A stretch of DNA of 64,000 nt. It comes from Vespula vulgaris (Eukaryota; Arthropoda; Insecta; Hymenoptera; Vespidae). The translations under genes were made by a program, and so were the position numbers. Each line of letters starts with the position of its first letter. The stretch's first letter is position 1. The notes beneath the pieces are model-generated. The model had not been told where the DNA came from, did not search any database, and saw only the letters and a list, made by a program, of their open reading frames with translations. Location: contig NC_066590.1 of assembly GCF_905475345.1 (NCBI RefSeq), positions 6,400,001 through 6,464,000 on the forward strand. The letters run 5' to 3'. Of this stretch, positions 25,293-37,830 are shown one piece after another.

Positions 25293-27122
25293 CGAGCAAG
25301 CGATCACTCGTTCGTTTTTCTCGGTGAAAGCCATCGAAACTCGACTCGAATCCCGGAGGCACGTTCTTCGCGATCCTCGATATTCGGATCGACAATTCGG
25401 CTAACGAGCAATTATCCTCTGTGTCCGATATATGCACGGTATTAAAGTCGCATCGCTTCGATGCACGTTACGCATCCGCTGAGAGAAGAGATCCCATCGT
25501 AGGAATTAATTGTTCAGAAACTACAGTTATCCATGGTATGTATGTCGCCTCGTGACCGTAGATATTCTCCTTCCTTTTTTTTTTTTAATTCATTTATTCA
25601 CACAGATCGCAATTTGTAACTTTAATATTGTTAAACGCACTTTGTTTCGTTTCGTCTTTTATTTCGCGTCGAGTAGTATAAATAAGACATTCTCTACAAA
25701 TTCCAATCGTATCAATTAGTGCGATAAGTTATTAGAGTTACGTCGAACATTGCAGTTGATTGTTGCATTGAGATTATTTGTTTCACTTCTTTTTTCATAC
25801 TTCTTCTTCTTACCAACATTAATTTCGCGCATAAAGCAATTTTACTATACGCATTTTCGCAATAGCATAATACAGGACGAAAATTACAGGAGAAACAAAA
25901 GGTGCGATCTTGCGTGTCGTAAAGTTCCGAGAAATCGTTGGATTCTTTTCCGCGCTGCTCGGCACGATTCCACTTCCCTTTATACGGCGAATAATTGTCA
26001 GTTGTATATATCCTAATCCTAATGTGGCTGAGCGCGCGGTTTTCACCGAGTTCATCGTATAAGGAAAGGAAAGTTTCTAGGCGTCAATTGGTCGATCCGA
26101 GTTCGTAACAAGCTTGTCGTTGTCTTTATAGTAAAGTTTGAAGGATAATACGTAAGATCAATGCGCGTTATATAACGTTTATATATGTATATGTATACAT
26201 ATGGTTAGATATATAAACGCGAAGTTACGTCTATTGACGACGACGACGATTCACTGTACATCGTCGTATGTACACATAATTTAAAAGAGATATAATCTCG
26301 GCAAAGAATTCGATTCACAAGTCTTCGTCGATCCTCTCAAGATCATCGACCTCTTTCCGTCTTCGAGTTAACCTTGATCTCCCCTTCCTTTACTTTCCGT
26401 CGAATCGGAAATCAACTCGTTTCTCTCGAATCATCGAAATCCTTTTGGTCCTCCAGTGAAATTAAAATAAAAGAAAAAAAAAAAAGACAATGAAAGAAGA
26501 AGAAGAAAAGAAAAAAAAAAAGGAAAAAAAGATCGACTCTAAAAGAGAACGTCAAGAAAGTTTCACTTTCCTTTTCCTTCGTCCTCGCTAACGTTTCTCA
26601 TCTGTTGGATTTGATCTTTCACCGGAAGACAGGAACAGCGAAAGTTTGCTGGACCATATCAACGATCCATCCATTCGAAATTAATAAGATGAAACGAAGT
26701 AAAACGAAATGATCGATTTCTTTTTAATATATATACAGTTAATATATACATAGTCAGCCTTAGCAAAAATAACGAAACAACAATGATACTGGTTTATGAT
26801 AAAAAAAAAAAACTATATACATATTTATATAAAACTCCGTAGCATTCTAGCGAGAAACACTAGCGCGAGTCGATGATCACGAACGGAGTGAATCGACCTT
26901 TAAGCTCGATTCTCTCTAAGTATTATTATTGTAAAAGCGCTCAGGGATGGGCGTTAAAAAGAAAATGCGTGAGGCAAGGTTTAATTACCGATTTATTCCC
27001 AGCCACGATTTCGATCTATCGATCTATCGATCGAATCTTGTTTCTTTGAAACATATTTCATCGTCATGGTAGACTGAGCTTGGAAAGTTAAACTGGAGAT
27101 GCTCTCTTGGAAAAAGAATACA

Positions 27123-27198
27123 AAGAAGAAGAAGAAAAAGGAAAAGAAGAAGAAGAAGAAGAAGAAGAAGAAGAAGAAGAAGAAGCAGAAGAAGAAGT
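27123..27198. repeat. (GAA)n polypurine tract
   Basis: GAA/AAG trinucleotide repeats with few interruptions, giving an almost pure purine strand. Confidence 0.9.
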
Positions 27199-27794
27199 TG
27201 TGGCGAGAACGGCAAACGATCGGCACGGCGGTCCTCTTATCGGTGTGCGATCCTAACGCGTCGTGGATATAATTTCCATTCCGTGGCATCTAAAGAGATA
27301 ACCGACTGGGTTCCACTCGAGATTCCGCTAATACTGCTTGCGCGAACGCTCAGTGTGAGGTAAGATTTTTAAGTGACCTTTCCCATGACACACGTACGCT
27401 CTCGTGTATTTGTATTCCAGCTGTTGCTATATAAAACGATCGTCGAAGCATTTTACTCGCTAACGTGTAAGCGTACATATGTGTGTATTCTCCTTCGCGA
27501 ATCCACCTGTACATGCGTGAGAAAGAGACGGACATTGAAAGAAAAAGAAGAGAGAGAAAGAAACTTAGCGTCACTCTCTTTACGAATACGTATATATATA
27601 TATATATATACGTTTGTTCGTACGTATAAGTACATCTTCCTCTGCTTCACTTCCACTTTTCGAACGACGTAACACCGTCCTCGCAATCCGTAATTATGCA
27701 ATATTCCTCTTCTTCGTTACTTCGTCATCTCTCTTCGATATCTCGAATTTTCTCACGCACCTGAATTTCCAATACGGCCAGTGGAACACGTTGC

Positions 27795-27798
<4 letters not shown>

Positions 27799-27845
<47 letters not shown>
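27799..27845. repeat. (TA)n microsatellite
   Basis: About 23 TA units. Confidence 0.95.
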
Positions 27846-27848
<3 letters not shown>

Positions 27849-28588
27849 CATGTGTATGTTTGCAGGAAGGGTTTAAAGACAGCTTTTACGATCGACTTAA
27901 ACGCGTCGTTAAACGGGAACTAATGAGTTTACCCTTTTTACGCAGGTTAGACTTCGTGATCTACTCGTTCGATATACCAATCTCGAAGCGACCTTTTATA
28001 GTATTGTTTCGGAACTCGCTCGAAATGCGAGAAGAGAAACAATAGCCCGTTATACACGGGTGTTACAGTTCCGCCAATCGTTCGAAAGATCTCTGTCAGA
28101 AAAACGTGGATTATACTGGCGTGAAATAGAAGAGGTAGGAGAAAAAGAAAATGATGACGATGATGAAAAAGAAGAAGGAAAAGAAAAAGAAGTGTTGGAG
28201 GAGGAAGAGAGAACGTGGCTCTCAGAATTGTCGAGCGAATGGTGCGGCAGGTGTTCGAGTTTCGGACAACAAAAGAGGAAGTTGCTGTTCGATTGCACGT
28301 GCAGTCGACTGTTCGTTACTGAATAAATTTCTATTTTTTGTTTTTAATTTTTCGAGCTAACGATAAGCTACGGATGGTATTTATCTATCAAAAATTGGAT
28401 ATATATATATGTATGTATACTATGCGAGAGATATATATTTACGAGAGATAAATACTGGAGATAAATCATTTCTAAATTACTATAATCGTTTTATTTTTCT
28501 AGATATTTTTATAAAAAAGAAAAAACGAACGAACGATAGAGAAAAGTGCTCGCCGAAGTTACAACAAAAAAATAGAAAGTAAATCATC

Positions 28589-28783
28589 GTGGATGAGTTG
28601 AAAGTAATATCGAATCGGTCGTCTCGTTTCAATTTATTACCGATTTCCCGGCGTCTCTTGAACGATCAGTGCACGCTAGCGCGCGCGGAAAGAACGTCTC
28701 GTCGTAAAGTTTCGACGTTTCCCACGTCGCCGGCTCGTAATTCACCACGGGAAAAGAAGTGGTGGCCGACGATTATGAAAACG
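28589..28783 (+). CDS. possible coding or 5'-UTR exon (plus strand)
   Basis: A CpG-rich island reads open from an ATG at 28589 to a strong donor at 28783 (ACG followed by GTGAGT), phase 0. The peptide is basic and Ser/Arg-rich (for example TFPTSPARNSPREKKWW). Composition and donor suggest a transcribed exon; the protein reading is uncertain. Confidence 0.25.
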
Positions 28784-29610
28784 GTGAGTGTAAGTAGGTA
28801 CGCGTGAAAATCGCTCGTAAAATCGCGACTGGGTAAATCGAGTGTAGTACGTTGTTGTACGTACTTACATAGGTACTTTGCGTAAAATCGTTTTTATAGA
28901 AAGCACGCATTTATAGGGTCTCTCTCTCTCTCTCTCTGGTTTATCGAGCGGAAGTAAGGAAAACGCGGACGATTAAATTCGCGGTATAATTGTCGGAACT
29001 TTCGCTCGGAAAGAGATTTCAAACGAAAGTTAACAAACGTTATATCGATTGAAAAAATCGAATGGAAATTGATTCGAGAATGATCGAAGGTATAAAAAAA
29101 GTAAAGGACAAAAGAACGAAGAAAGACAAGAAAGAAATAAAGAAGAAAAAGAGGAGGATGATCTCGAAAGGACTAGGAAGAAGGAAGTTACTGGAATACG
29201 TCGAGAGACGTATTTTGAGATAATCGCATGCGGCTATAGTCGTTCCTCCAAAGGATGGCGTATCTCCCTTGACTAAGGCCAATTTAAATACCTATCCTTA
29301 GCAACGTTCTCTTCTTTTCCTTCTTTCCTCCTTCTCCTCCTCCTCCTCCTCCTCTTCTTCCTTTTACCTTTCCTCTTCTTCGTCTTTTTCGAGCTCCCGC
29401 ACGGGAGCTACCATCTTCGGCTCGAGCGGATAATTACGCGAGTTAATAATGACTTACGAAGTGCGGAGATTCGTTCGTTTGCTTAGTACCAATGATATGC
29501 GTGCTCGCCGTATGTGGTTGCGTTAAATCCCATCGCGCTAATCTCCCTTGAAGCACCCTGCTTGCTTTGCCCTTTCCTTTCTTCTCTTTTCTTCTCTTCC
29601 TCTTCCTCTT

Positions 29611-29690
29611 CTACTACTACTTCTTCTGCTTCTTCTTCTTCTTCTTCTTCTACTACTTTTTCTTCTTCTTCTTCTTCTTCTTCTTCTTAT
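29611..29690. repeat. (TTC)n polypyrimidine tract
   Basis: TTC-dominated trinucleotide run interrupted by a few TAC units. It is a long pure-pyrimidine strand apart from those units. Confidence 0.9.
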
Positions 29691-29873
29691 CCTCGCATAC
29701 CTTCGTTCCTTTTAACGTTCTCCTTACGAGGTATACTCTTAAGTTTACTCGCGTTTCTCACGGCTCGACGACGTAGAGACGTAAGAGAGAGAAGACGTAG
29801 AGTCGAACGTATTTAATTTTTATTCTTCTTAGACTGGAATCTTACATCTTCTTTTTCTTTCTTTTTTCTTTTT

Positions 29874-29876
<3 letters not shown>

Positions 29877-29943
<67 letters not shown>
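29877..29943. repeat. (TC)n microsatellite, ~33 units
   Basis: One of the two longest dinucleotide arrays of this type in the window, essentially uninterrupted. Confidence 0.97.
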
Positions 29944-29947
<4 letters not shown>

Positions 29948-32448
29948 CTCCTACCAATTTGAATCGCTCGCCATTGTCATTTCTCATAAATATGACGGAC
30001 GAAGTAGGCCGACACTTTTTCTCTTTCGGCTGGGTTGCACAGCTTGGCCCCAAAATCACCGCGTGAATTACGAAACTTACGGCCTTTGCGGCAGTCTTGA
30101 CTATGCAGGAGGACCTCTCTTATTATACGTCCTCCTTAATGCATAATGTCGCGGTTAATGCACTGTTATTGCCACGATCGTATACACGTTTCCCTTCTCC
30201 CTTATTTCTCTTTCTTTCTTTCTTTCTTTTTCTCTCTTTATCTATCTCTCTTTCTCGTCGTTTAATAGCACTATCTCGTTCATAATCCCATTCCTCGCTT
30301 TGTTGTCGACTCCCTTCGAAACACTAGTTAGTCGAAACGATGAATGCTAATCCATGTCAGGGAATGTCGTTCTATCACGGAAACATAATTACCGTTTTCT
30401 TTGCCATTCGACTTGCTTCGAATATCGAGAGTAAGAAATATCTAAGAAGAAATAGATAATTCCGCGTAGCGTAAAATAAATGAATCGTCAAAATCGGTAT
30501 TATATACATGGTCATTTAAAATCTCTCCTATGATTCTTCTAACTTCTATTAATAATAGCCTTACGGTCTTAGAAAATAATAGGATAATGCTTGGAGATCG
30601 TAAAAGCGCATTAGGCTTGCTCGACTCGCTTTTACTTACGTAGCACCGAGTGTTATCATGTCAGTACGTTTGGATAATCCTGAAGGAGATATTATTAAAA
30701 TGAATAAAACAGCTTTCAGAATGTGAGCGATCGTTCGTCGAGAAAGATTATATCTCCGTCAAATAATCGATAATAATTCTAAAGAGTCAGTGAATAAACG
30801 AAAGAAAGAACGAGAACAAGAGAGAGAGAGAAGGTTCGTGTGGTCATCGACGTGTACTAGACAAGATCGTTTTTATTTTCCGAACGACATCGAGTGTGTT
30901 TTACGCTTATGAACGACTTCCTCTCCATCGATCTTCCGGGTTTGCACGATAAATGCTCGAGACGTGGGTCGTTTCTCGAGCGAACGACGTTCCTTGCGTT
31001 CCGCGCCGTGCTCGGAGCATTCCCGGAGACCGCTCGGAAATTATACATCGTTTCTCTTTGATTTCCTCTAACGATCCTACCATTTCTTAATTCTCCGTCT
31101 TAAGATTTTCTCTGGGAAAATTATAAGATATCAAGATTATACGAAGTTTCGTTATTCAAAAGGATCGAACTTGAACGTATGAAAAATTTTTTAAATTGTC
31201 CGGTCGATCTATCGATCCTACGTAGACATTGATTTTCTCTTTTTTTTCTTTTTCCTTTTCTTCTTTTTTATAATATAATAGGATAGGGTTTCAATCGATC
31301 TATCGATCTTAAGCGAGCATCGATGTCTCTGATTTCTTCGATAAAGTTTCAATCTTATCGATTTAAAACCTGATTGTATAGATATATTGATATATGTACA
31401 TCTATACTTATATTTATATATATATATATGTATATATATACTCATCTGATCAAGATAATCGTAGTTGATCGTTTAACGGTCATTTAGTAGCGATCCTACG
31501 TTAGATCGTAGAAAAGTCAAACACCTCGGAAACTCGTCGACAGGAAATATCTCGTAGCTTCGAGGCCGTACCTTTCTGCGAATCGATCGCGAGATTTCTC
31601 GATGCGTCGACTTATAATAATCCTTCTCTTCCTTGTAACTCTCTTAACTCTTCCTCGACCTGTTCTATCAGTCTTCTTCTTCTGCTTCTTCTACTTCTTC
31701 TTCGTCTTCGTCTTCGTCTTCTTCTTCTTCTTCATTTCTTTGCTCCCTCTTCCGGGTTCTCTACACTAGTGAGCATCATCTACCGATATGGGTATTGTTC
31801 CTTCTAAGGTAAAAACAATACCACGAAAACTCTCTGCCTTTCTATTCTAACGAATATTAAAGGTTACATCGATTTCTATTTTTTTTTTTTTTTTCCATAA
31901 AAACTCACATATTTAGATAGAACATTTCGTATTTTCTCCATATATTCCTTGCGAATCTATTTCTTTTCTATTTATGTATATAAAATATTTATTTCTAAAA
32001 TACGATGGTGTTTCGAAAGTTGATAATTATCGCTCTTCTATTTTATCTTAATAAATATCTCTAGTAAATATAATAAAATCCATTTCTTCCATCTATTTCT
32101 ACTTTCTTTCTTAATCGAAAGGAAAGTAAATGAAATTTTTTACATAGGTAGATATGTAAATATCTGTTACATATTATTCTGCATAGCTATGTTCCATATT
32201 ATCTATATACAGTGAGAAACTTCGCTATTTGCACAGTAGAAATATGAAAAATGTGGAAATATATTCCTATTGTACAAATACTTAAATTTCCCATTGTATA
32301 TAATAATATCTTACATTACATATCTCTCTCTCTGTCTCTCTCTATCTATCTATCTATCTGTCTTACATTATTTATATATTATATAATATGTAAATATATG
32401 TTTAGTTTAATTAATAATTACAATAAATGCATATATAAATTACTTTAG

Positions 32449-32612
32449 GATTGAGCAAGAGTCTGACTTTGAGAATGTTCTCAATTTGTAATAAACGAAA
32501 GACATCGATAAATTTCGAGGAACGGAAGCAGATATTCGAACTTCGGAAGAATCTCAGGAGTTCGCAGAAACTTCGTGGACCATTTCCGTTTGATCAATCT
32601 TCCGGGTGGCGC
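32449..32612 (+). other. possible exon with acceptor and donor (plus strand)
   Basis: A 164-nt segment follows an acceptor with a T-containing tract (ATTACTTTAG) and ends at a consensus donor (GGCGC followed by GTAAGTAAA). One frame, entered in phase 1, is open throughout and reads a basic peptide including FEERKQIFELRKNLR. The other two frames close early. It may belong to the gene starting at 22805, but the phases do not match directly. Confidence 0.25.
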
Positions 32613-33940
32613 GTAAGTAAATACAAGAACGTTCCTCGTCCCGGTATCCGATATCGTTCGACGAGTAAAACGAGTTTCGGTACCGACATAAACGGACCAG
32701 ACCAGGCTGAGCTCGCTCTCATGGATGTTCGTGTAATCCTATAGGAAACCTTCCGCGAGTTTCACTTTGCAGTTCTCCGTTACCGGATCGTCGTCGTTCA
32801 TGCTCCCTATTCGTCAAAGATATATATGTACGTGAATGCTCTCGTGCATCGAAGAAACAAACGTGATTAAAAAAATCTAATGGCTTTACAATACTCTTCC
32901 AAGCTAAAAATTGAACAAGCCAATATAAATACTACGTAAATCTAACCGCTTCGTGAAAATTTCACAGTTAAATATATTACGATTTAATTGCTTTTATTTT
33001 CGAAATACTTGACTACGTCGAAGTAACAATTGAAATTAGAAAGGATTTAGCGATGTTAAAAAATTTTCAACGAAGTTAAAAATTCTATTACGACTATTTC
33101 ATAAATAATTTATTACACCGAGATTAAAAAAAAAAAGAGAGAGAGAGAGAAAAGAGAAGGAATACTACAGCTGTGTTACGAAATTCCCAAAGAAGATAAA
33201 AATTTAACAATGAAACATAGTTTTTCGACCTTCCACTTTATTTATGCAGAATTACATTATGTTTGTATAGAACGTGTTACTCTCACGATCGACTAATTTT
33301 ACTGAAATAAAATGAAATTCACATCACGAACCGTGCTGCAGATACATACTTATTTATTTACGTGCCGGTAGCATCGGAAGTTTCACGAAGCTCTAGCTTC
33401 GTGTGAATGCACTTTTAACGCGTCTAATGCGGGCCTAATACCAGCCGTTGACCTTATTCTTTCCGCAACGCTCAAAGTATCACGTTCTTATCTCGGCAAA
33501 CCAAAGAGAGAGAAAGATAGAAAGAGAGAGAGAGAGCAAGAGAAAGAAAGAGAGAGAGCGCATGACCGGTTACCGTAGCCATGACTTTTTTTCCATCGTC
33601 CTCCAGCATCGGTGCTCCAGTTAGACGCTCATTCCTGGTTCTTCGCAAGAAACAATGTTCTACGTGCCTTGACCGTTTTAAATATCGAAAATGTAGAAAC
33701 GTACAAAGGAAAAGAAAAGCAACTATTCTCGATTTGCATTTTGAATGGAGTTAACGATAACTCGGCTACGTTAAAACGTATTTCTTTGAAAAGAAAGAAA
33801 GAGAAATAGGATAAAATAGTAGTTATCTAATAGAACGACAGTTAGATATAAAGCTTTGATAAAATTCATTGTTTCATCTAAAATAAAAAATGTATTTATT
33901 CATGCAACTCGGACGGTATATATATATATAGATATACATA

Positions 33941-34101
33941 TGTACATAAGTGTCAACACGAAAATCAGATGCAACCTAGACGCGCGATATAAGCCCTTAC
34001 AACTATAGGTCCATATATGTATATAATATACATACGTACTATATGTCTACAGATAGATATATATATTTAAGTGTCAGGACGAAAATCAGACGCAACCCAT
34101 A
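33941..34101. repeat. diverged 120-bp direct duplication
   Basis: The block AAGTGTCA..ACGAAAATCAGA.GCAACC occurs at 33948-33976 and again at 34069-34097. TATATA-rich tracts surround each copy. The two copies differ by a few bases. Confidence 0.7.
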
Positions 34102-35235
34102 TATATATATATATAGGTGTTGAGGTAACGCACGATCAGTAGATAGATATGCGCAAGGAAAATGCGAACGGAGCTTCGATAAATTCCAGCGCGCGATCCT
34201 CGTCCTCTACATCTTGTTGTACCGACGGAGAAATTTATACGTCGCCAAGAAAGAAAGATGAAGGTCGAAGGACTAGTACTTACATTCCTATACCACTACG
34301 ATCGAACGATTTGTATCAAATGGATTGCACTTTGCCGGACCTCGTGTTTCTTTAACGATTGAGTCGTAAAACAACGGAGGACTTATCTCGATTGACTGCC
34401 TATAGCTGTTCGGAAAATTTAAATACGATGTTGTATACGGTGTAATTCAATTCTGAAAAATTCTACTCGAATCGGAAGCAAGTTTCAATCTTCGAAATCG
34501 ATATATATCGAATTAGTCGGATATCGAATTGACTATTCTTTTCGAGCAAAAGAGAACGACAATATAAAAGAGATGACCAGAGAGAAAGAGAGAGAAAGGA
34601 AGAGAGATAGGAAGAGAGATAGACTCGTATCGATTACCCGTTTGGTGCCTTTGTATGTCTCCGTACGCGTCTCCTCCGCGTTGCAGTCATTCTTATCGAT
34701 TGAAACACGGGGATGCACTTTGGGCTCGCAAGTGGGGCTCGCAGATAGGAGGGTAACGTGGTGGGAATTAATGCGGAGAGTGACTAAGCGCACCATACTC
34801 GGCCCCCTTCGAACGAGGGGCCAGGAAGGCTACGGATCGTTGTTGTTTTGCGAACGGCCATGAAAAGCTTCCAAGAGATTAGGATAACGAACGTAATGTC
34901 TTTACTTTGGCGTACGTTATCGCCGTCATGGCCGTATAATTTTTTTTAATTCGAGCATATATTTCTCATGAGATATTTTTGAGCAAAAAAAGAAAGAAAG
35001 AAAGAAAAAGAAAAAATAAAGATAAAAAACTCGAACAAACAGAAACGCCTCATATGCTCTTCGTATGTATCTTTTACGTTAGACTCGTTCTCGATTCAAA
35101 TATCGCTTCGTTAGCCTCTACCAGCCACGACCTTCATCAGTTGATATTTCCCGTAATTTTATACGGTCGCACGCGGAGCAACGTCGTAACGTCGATTCGT
35201 TCTCTCAAACGATCGTGATACACAACGTATCGCGA

Positions 35236-35238
<3 letters not shown>

Positions 35239-35277
<39 letters not shown>
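35239..35277. repeat. (TA)n microsatellite
   Basis: About 19 TA units. Confidence 0.95.
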
Positions 35278-35279
<2 letters not shown>

Positions 35280-35564
35280 ACGAAGAACTTAGTAGTAGAC
35301 ACATATAGAAGAAGTCGATGGTTGCACGGAATGCGGTATCTTATTTTGCGCGATGCGTAGTAACGATTTTAATCTGCGCCGGGATGATCGCGTCTCTCGA
35401 AAGCGTATTCCCGACTGGAAAGAGATGGTAATAAAGAAAATGTTCGAAAAAAAAGATCGAGAGAAGGGAAGACGGATAGAGTTAGTGCGAGCGAGAGAAA
35501 GAGAAAGAGAGAAAAAAAGAGAAAGAAAAAGAGAGAGAGAGAGAAAGAGAAGGAGCGTACATAC

Positions 35565-35843
35565 ACGCCCCTTCGTCACGGAGAACAGGAAAGAGTCGCG
35601 GTCAATGGCTGCGGTATCCGCAGGTTCAAGGAAAGCGGGCTGGTCCGATTCGACACTGTGTTGTTCCAAGGGAACAGAACAGGTGACGGTGCTCGTGAAA
35701 ATGCAGGTTAATAGAATGCCGTAGACTACCAAATAGCCTCTTAGTTTCTCGAACGTCGCTCGTAAGACGTTGCTTCTTATTATCTCTATCTCTTTCTCTT
35801 TTTCTCTCTGTCTCCCTTTCTCTCTTTCTTCCCATCTTACCAT
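35565..35843 (-). CDS. possible exon for a secreted-protein N-terminus
   Basis: The minus strand reads open from an ATG at 35843 to a good donor at 35565 (CGT followed by GTATGT). After a GA-rich, probably untranslated beginning, it encodes basic residues and a hydrophobic core (GYLVVYGILLTCIFTS). A plausible signal-peptidase site (TVTCS then VPLEQ) follows, then an acidic, Pro-containing spacer ending in a basic KGR. That is the layout of a signal peptide plus the start of a prepropeptide. The true start may lie in an upstream exon joining near RSNVLRATF. I found no matching downstream exon and will not name a family. Confidence 0.35.
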
Positions 35844-36525
35844 CTTGTTCACTACAAAAAACTCCAACGTTTTAACATTAGAATACATTTTACGTTTGTG
35901 AAACTTTCCTCTCCCACCTTTCCTTCCTCCTCTAACGAGAATATCTGGAACGATATTTCCGCATAATAATTCTCGCGATCGAAGCATTAGCATTTATTAA
36001 CAAAGTTACACGTGCGTTCGTTCGTATGTAAAATAAATAGAGAAAGAAGGCAGGGATATATACATTATATATAAGGAAAGAGAAAGAGGTGTTATTTGCG
36101 TATTAGTCGCATTTCACGAGGCGCGTTGTACAAACGAGGGCGGTGACTCTGAAAACGAGAGGAGGATTGAACGAGGCACTTGTCCCGACAAAGCCGAGAG
36201 ACCTTTATGAACGGATAAACGCGATTTGGGGAAGGTACTAGACGAAAAAAAAAAAGAAACCTAAGGGAAAAATAAAAGTGAAAGAAATTAGATACGACTT
36301 CATAGTGGTTAATGGCGAAGTATCCGTGGTATGTTTCAATTAAAAATGGGATCTTTGCCAAGGGTGAACGACGATGACGACGACGACGACGACCGAGAAC
36401 AAGCTCGAACGAAATTGTGGCGCACGCACTTTTGGAGAAAGGGACACACCGGTCGTGTAGAAGCCAGCGCGAGTTCATTATCGACCGCGTATCGCTCACA
36501 TGGAAACAAAATACACGACTCTTCC

Positions 36526-36590
36526 TTGTCGTCGTCATCGTCGTCGTCGTCGTCGTCTTTGTCGTTGTCGTTGTCGTTGTCGTTCGTCAA
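36526..36590. repeat. GTC/GTT trinucleotide repeat
   Basis: CGTCGT-type repeats grading into GTCGTT-type repeats. Confidence 0.85.
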
Positions 36591-37076
36591 CGCTAAAGAA
36601 TATGATAAAAGAAACGATAAAATGCCATAACCAAGGTTATAGCACTTGACGCAACAATCGAAAAACGGAAGATTTTGAATTATTGTTATTTGCGACAATA
36701 TTTTTACAGCCGTGGCTGGTACCGCCAAAACGGCATACCTCTGCATAGCAACAAACAAGTAACGAGTCTTTCTCTTTCTCTCTCTTTCTCTCTTTCATTC
36801 TCTCGCTTTCTCGTTAACTCGATCTCAAAAATTTCATACATCTTCGGTTTTGATAGAAAAGGTAGAACGGGCAAATGTTTGGGGCGCGGACAAGGAACAG
36901 GAAGCCATAAGGAAAGGGAGAGAGGGAGAAAGAGAGAGAGAGAAATAGAGAAGTTATCGATCTAACTGAGAGTTCCCATACCGGTGCATGAAGGCGGCAG
37001 TAGACATGTTACTATCCATGGGGTAGTTCCATATATATCTTGGCCCTGGAGCACGCCCTTGTTAACACTCCCAGAC

Positions 37077-37160
37077 AGAAGAAGAAGAAGAAGAAGAAGA
37101 AGAAGAAGAACAGAAGAGCTAGCTTACGTTCGTTCGTTCGTTCGTTCGTTCGTTCGTTCG
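37077..37160. repeat. adjacent (GAA)n and (GTTC)n arrays
   Basis: About eleven GAA units (37077-37110) are followed within 20 bases by about eight GTTC units (37128-37160). Confidence 0.9.
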
Positions 37161-37179
37161 TATGCGTGTGTGTAAAAAA

Positions 37180-37220
<41 letters not shown>

Positions 37221-37469
37221 GAAACAGAAAGACAGAGAGAGGATATGTCCTCTCTACTCACGACGATTCTCTCCTCTCCTAGAAAAAGTTCACTCCGATG
37301 TTGTACCGATTTAAAAAATCTTTCATCGAACCGATTTCTCCCGACCGATTAACAGACCGTTCTACCGACCGATCGGCCGATCGATAGAGAACAATAAACT
37401 CGTCGAAAGTATGCGAAATATAAACAATAAAAAATATGAGGGAAGAACGGTCGCATCGACGAAACGATT

Positions 37470-37830
37470 CTATTATTCTCCACGCCTGCCAGCACCTGTG
37501 CGACCTGACAGGTTGAAACCGTCGGCTGGACTGAAGTCAGAATGCGCATTCGTCGTCGTCTGGTCGGTTTCCATGGTGGTGGCAATGGTGGCCTCCTGCC
37601 GGTGCCACCGCCGATGGAGTTGGTAGTGGTGGAGGTGGTGGCGGTGGAAGTGGAGGAGGAACGGTCTGTTAGTATTAGTAGCGATGGCGATATTGCTGAT
37701 GTTGGTGGTAGTGAAGGAGGCATTCGGTAGCGACGGCATCGTACTGGTGGTGGGGGATTGACAGAACCGTCTGCCTGGCACTCTGCCGCGTTTGCAATCA
37801 GACACCCGCGCGAGCCTTAAGGTTCGTTGC
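37470..37830 (-). other. GC-rich island, possible exon
   Basis: This ~360-bp island is markedly more GC-rich than its flanks, with long open frames on both strands. Minus-strand readings include an acidic segment (TNAHSDFSPADGFNLSG) and a Pro-rich one. The plus strand reads a Val/Gly-rich peptide. Strand and frame cannot be decided by eye. Confidence 0.2.

Larger units (their letters stand above)
22861..28588. other. desert: repeats, no further supported gene
   Basis: Apart from the piggyBac-like element and the small Ser-rich ORF, this stretch holds GA runs (25259-25290), a GAA tract (27123-27198) and a TA run (27799-27845). No other exon met the frame-plus-splice-site test. Confidence 0.5.

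Noticed and set aside
29514..29816. Frames rich in Ser, Phe, Leu, Glu-Arg or Lys over microsatellites (also 27024-27289, 28060-28360, 40350-40718)
   Set aside because: These are translations of simple repeats such as TTC, GAA and TC. They are long only because the repeats lack stop codons.
35353..35724. Plus-strand frame ending MAAVSAGSRKAGWS...
   Set aside because: It is mostly GA-repeat translation (Arg/Glu/Lys). Its C-terminal part is antisense to a frame with a convincing signal-peptide layout, so the minus strand is preferred.
37380..37480. Possible CRISPR-like or short regular repeats in the GC-rich island
   Set aside because: No regular spacer and repeat pattern exists. The window is eukaryotic and the repeats are ordinary microsatellites.
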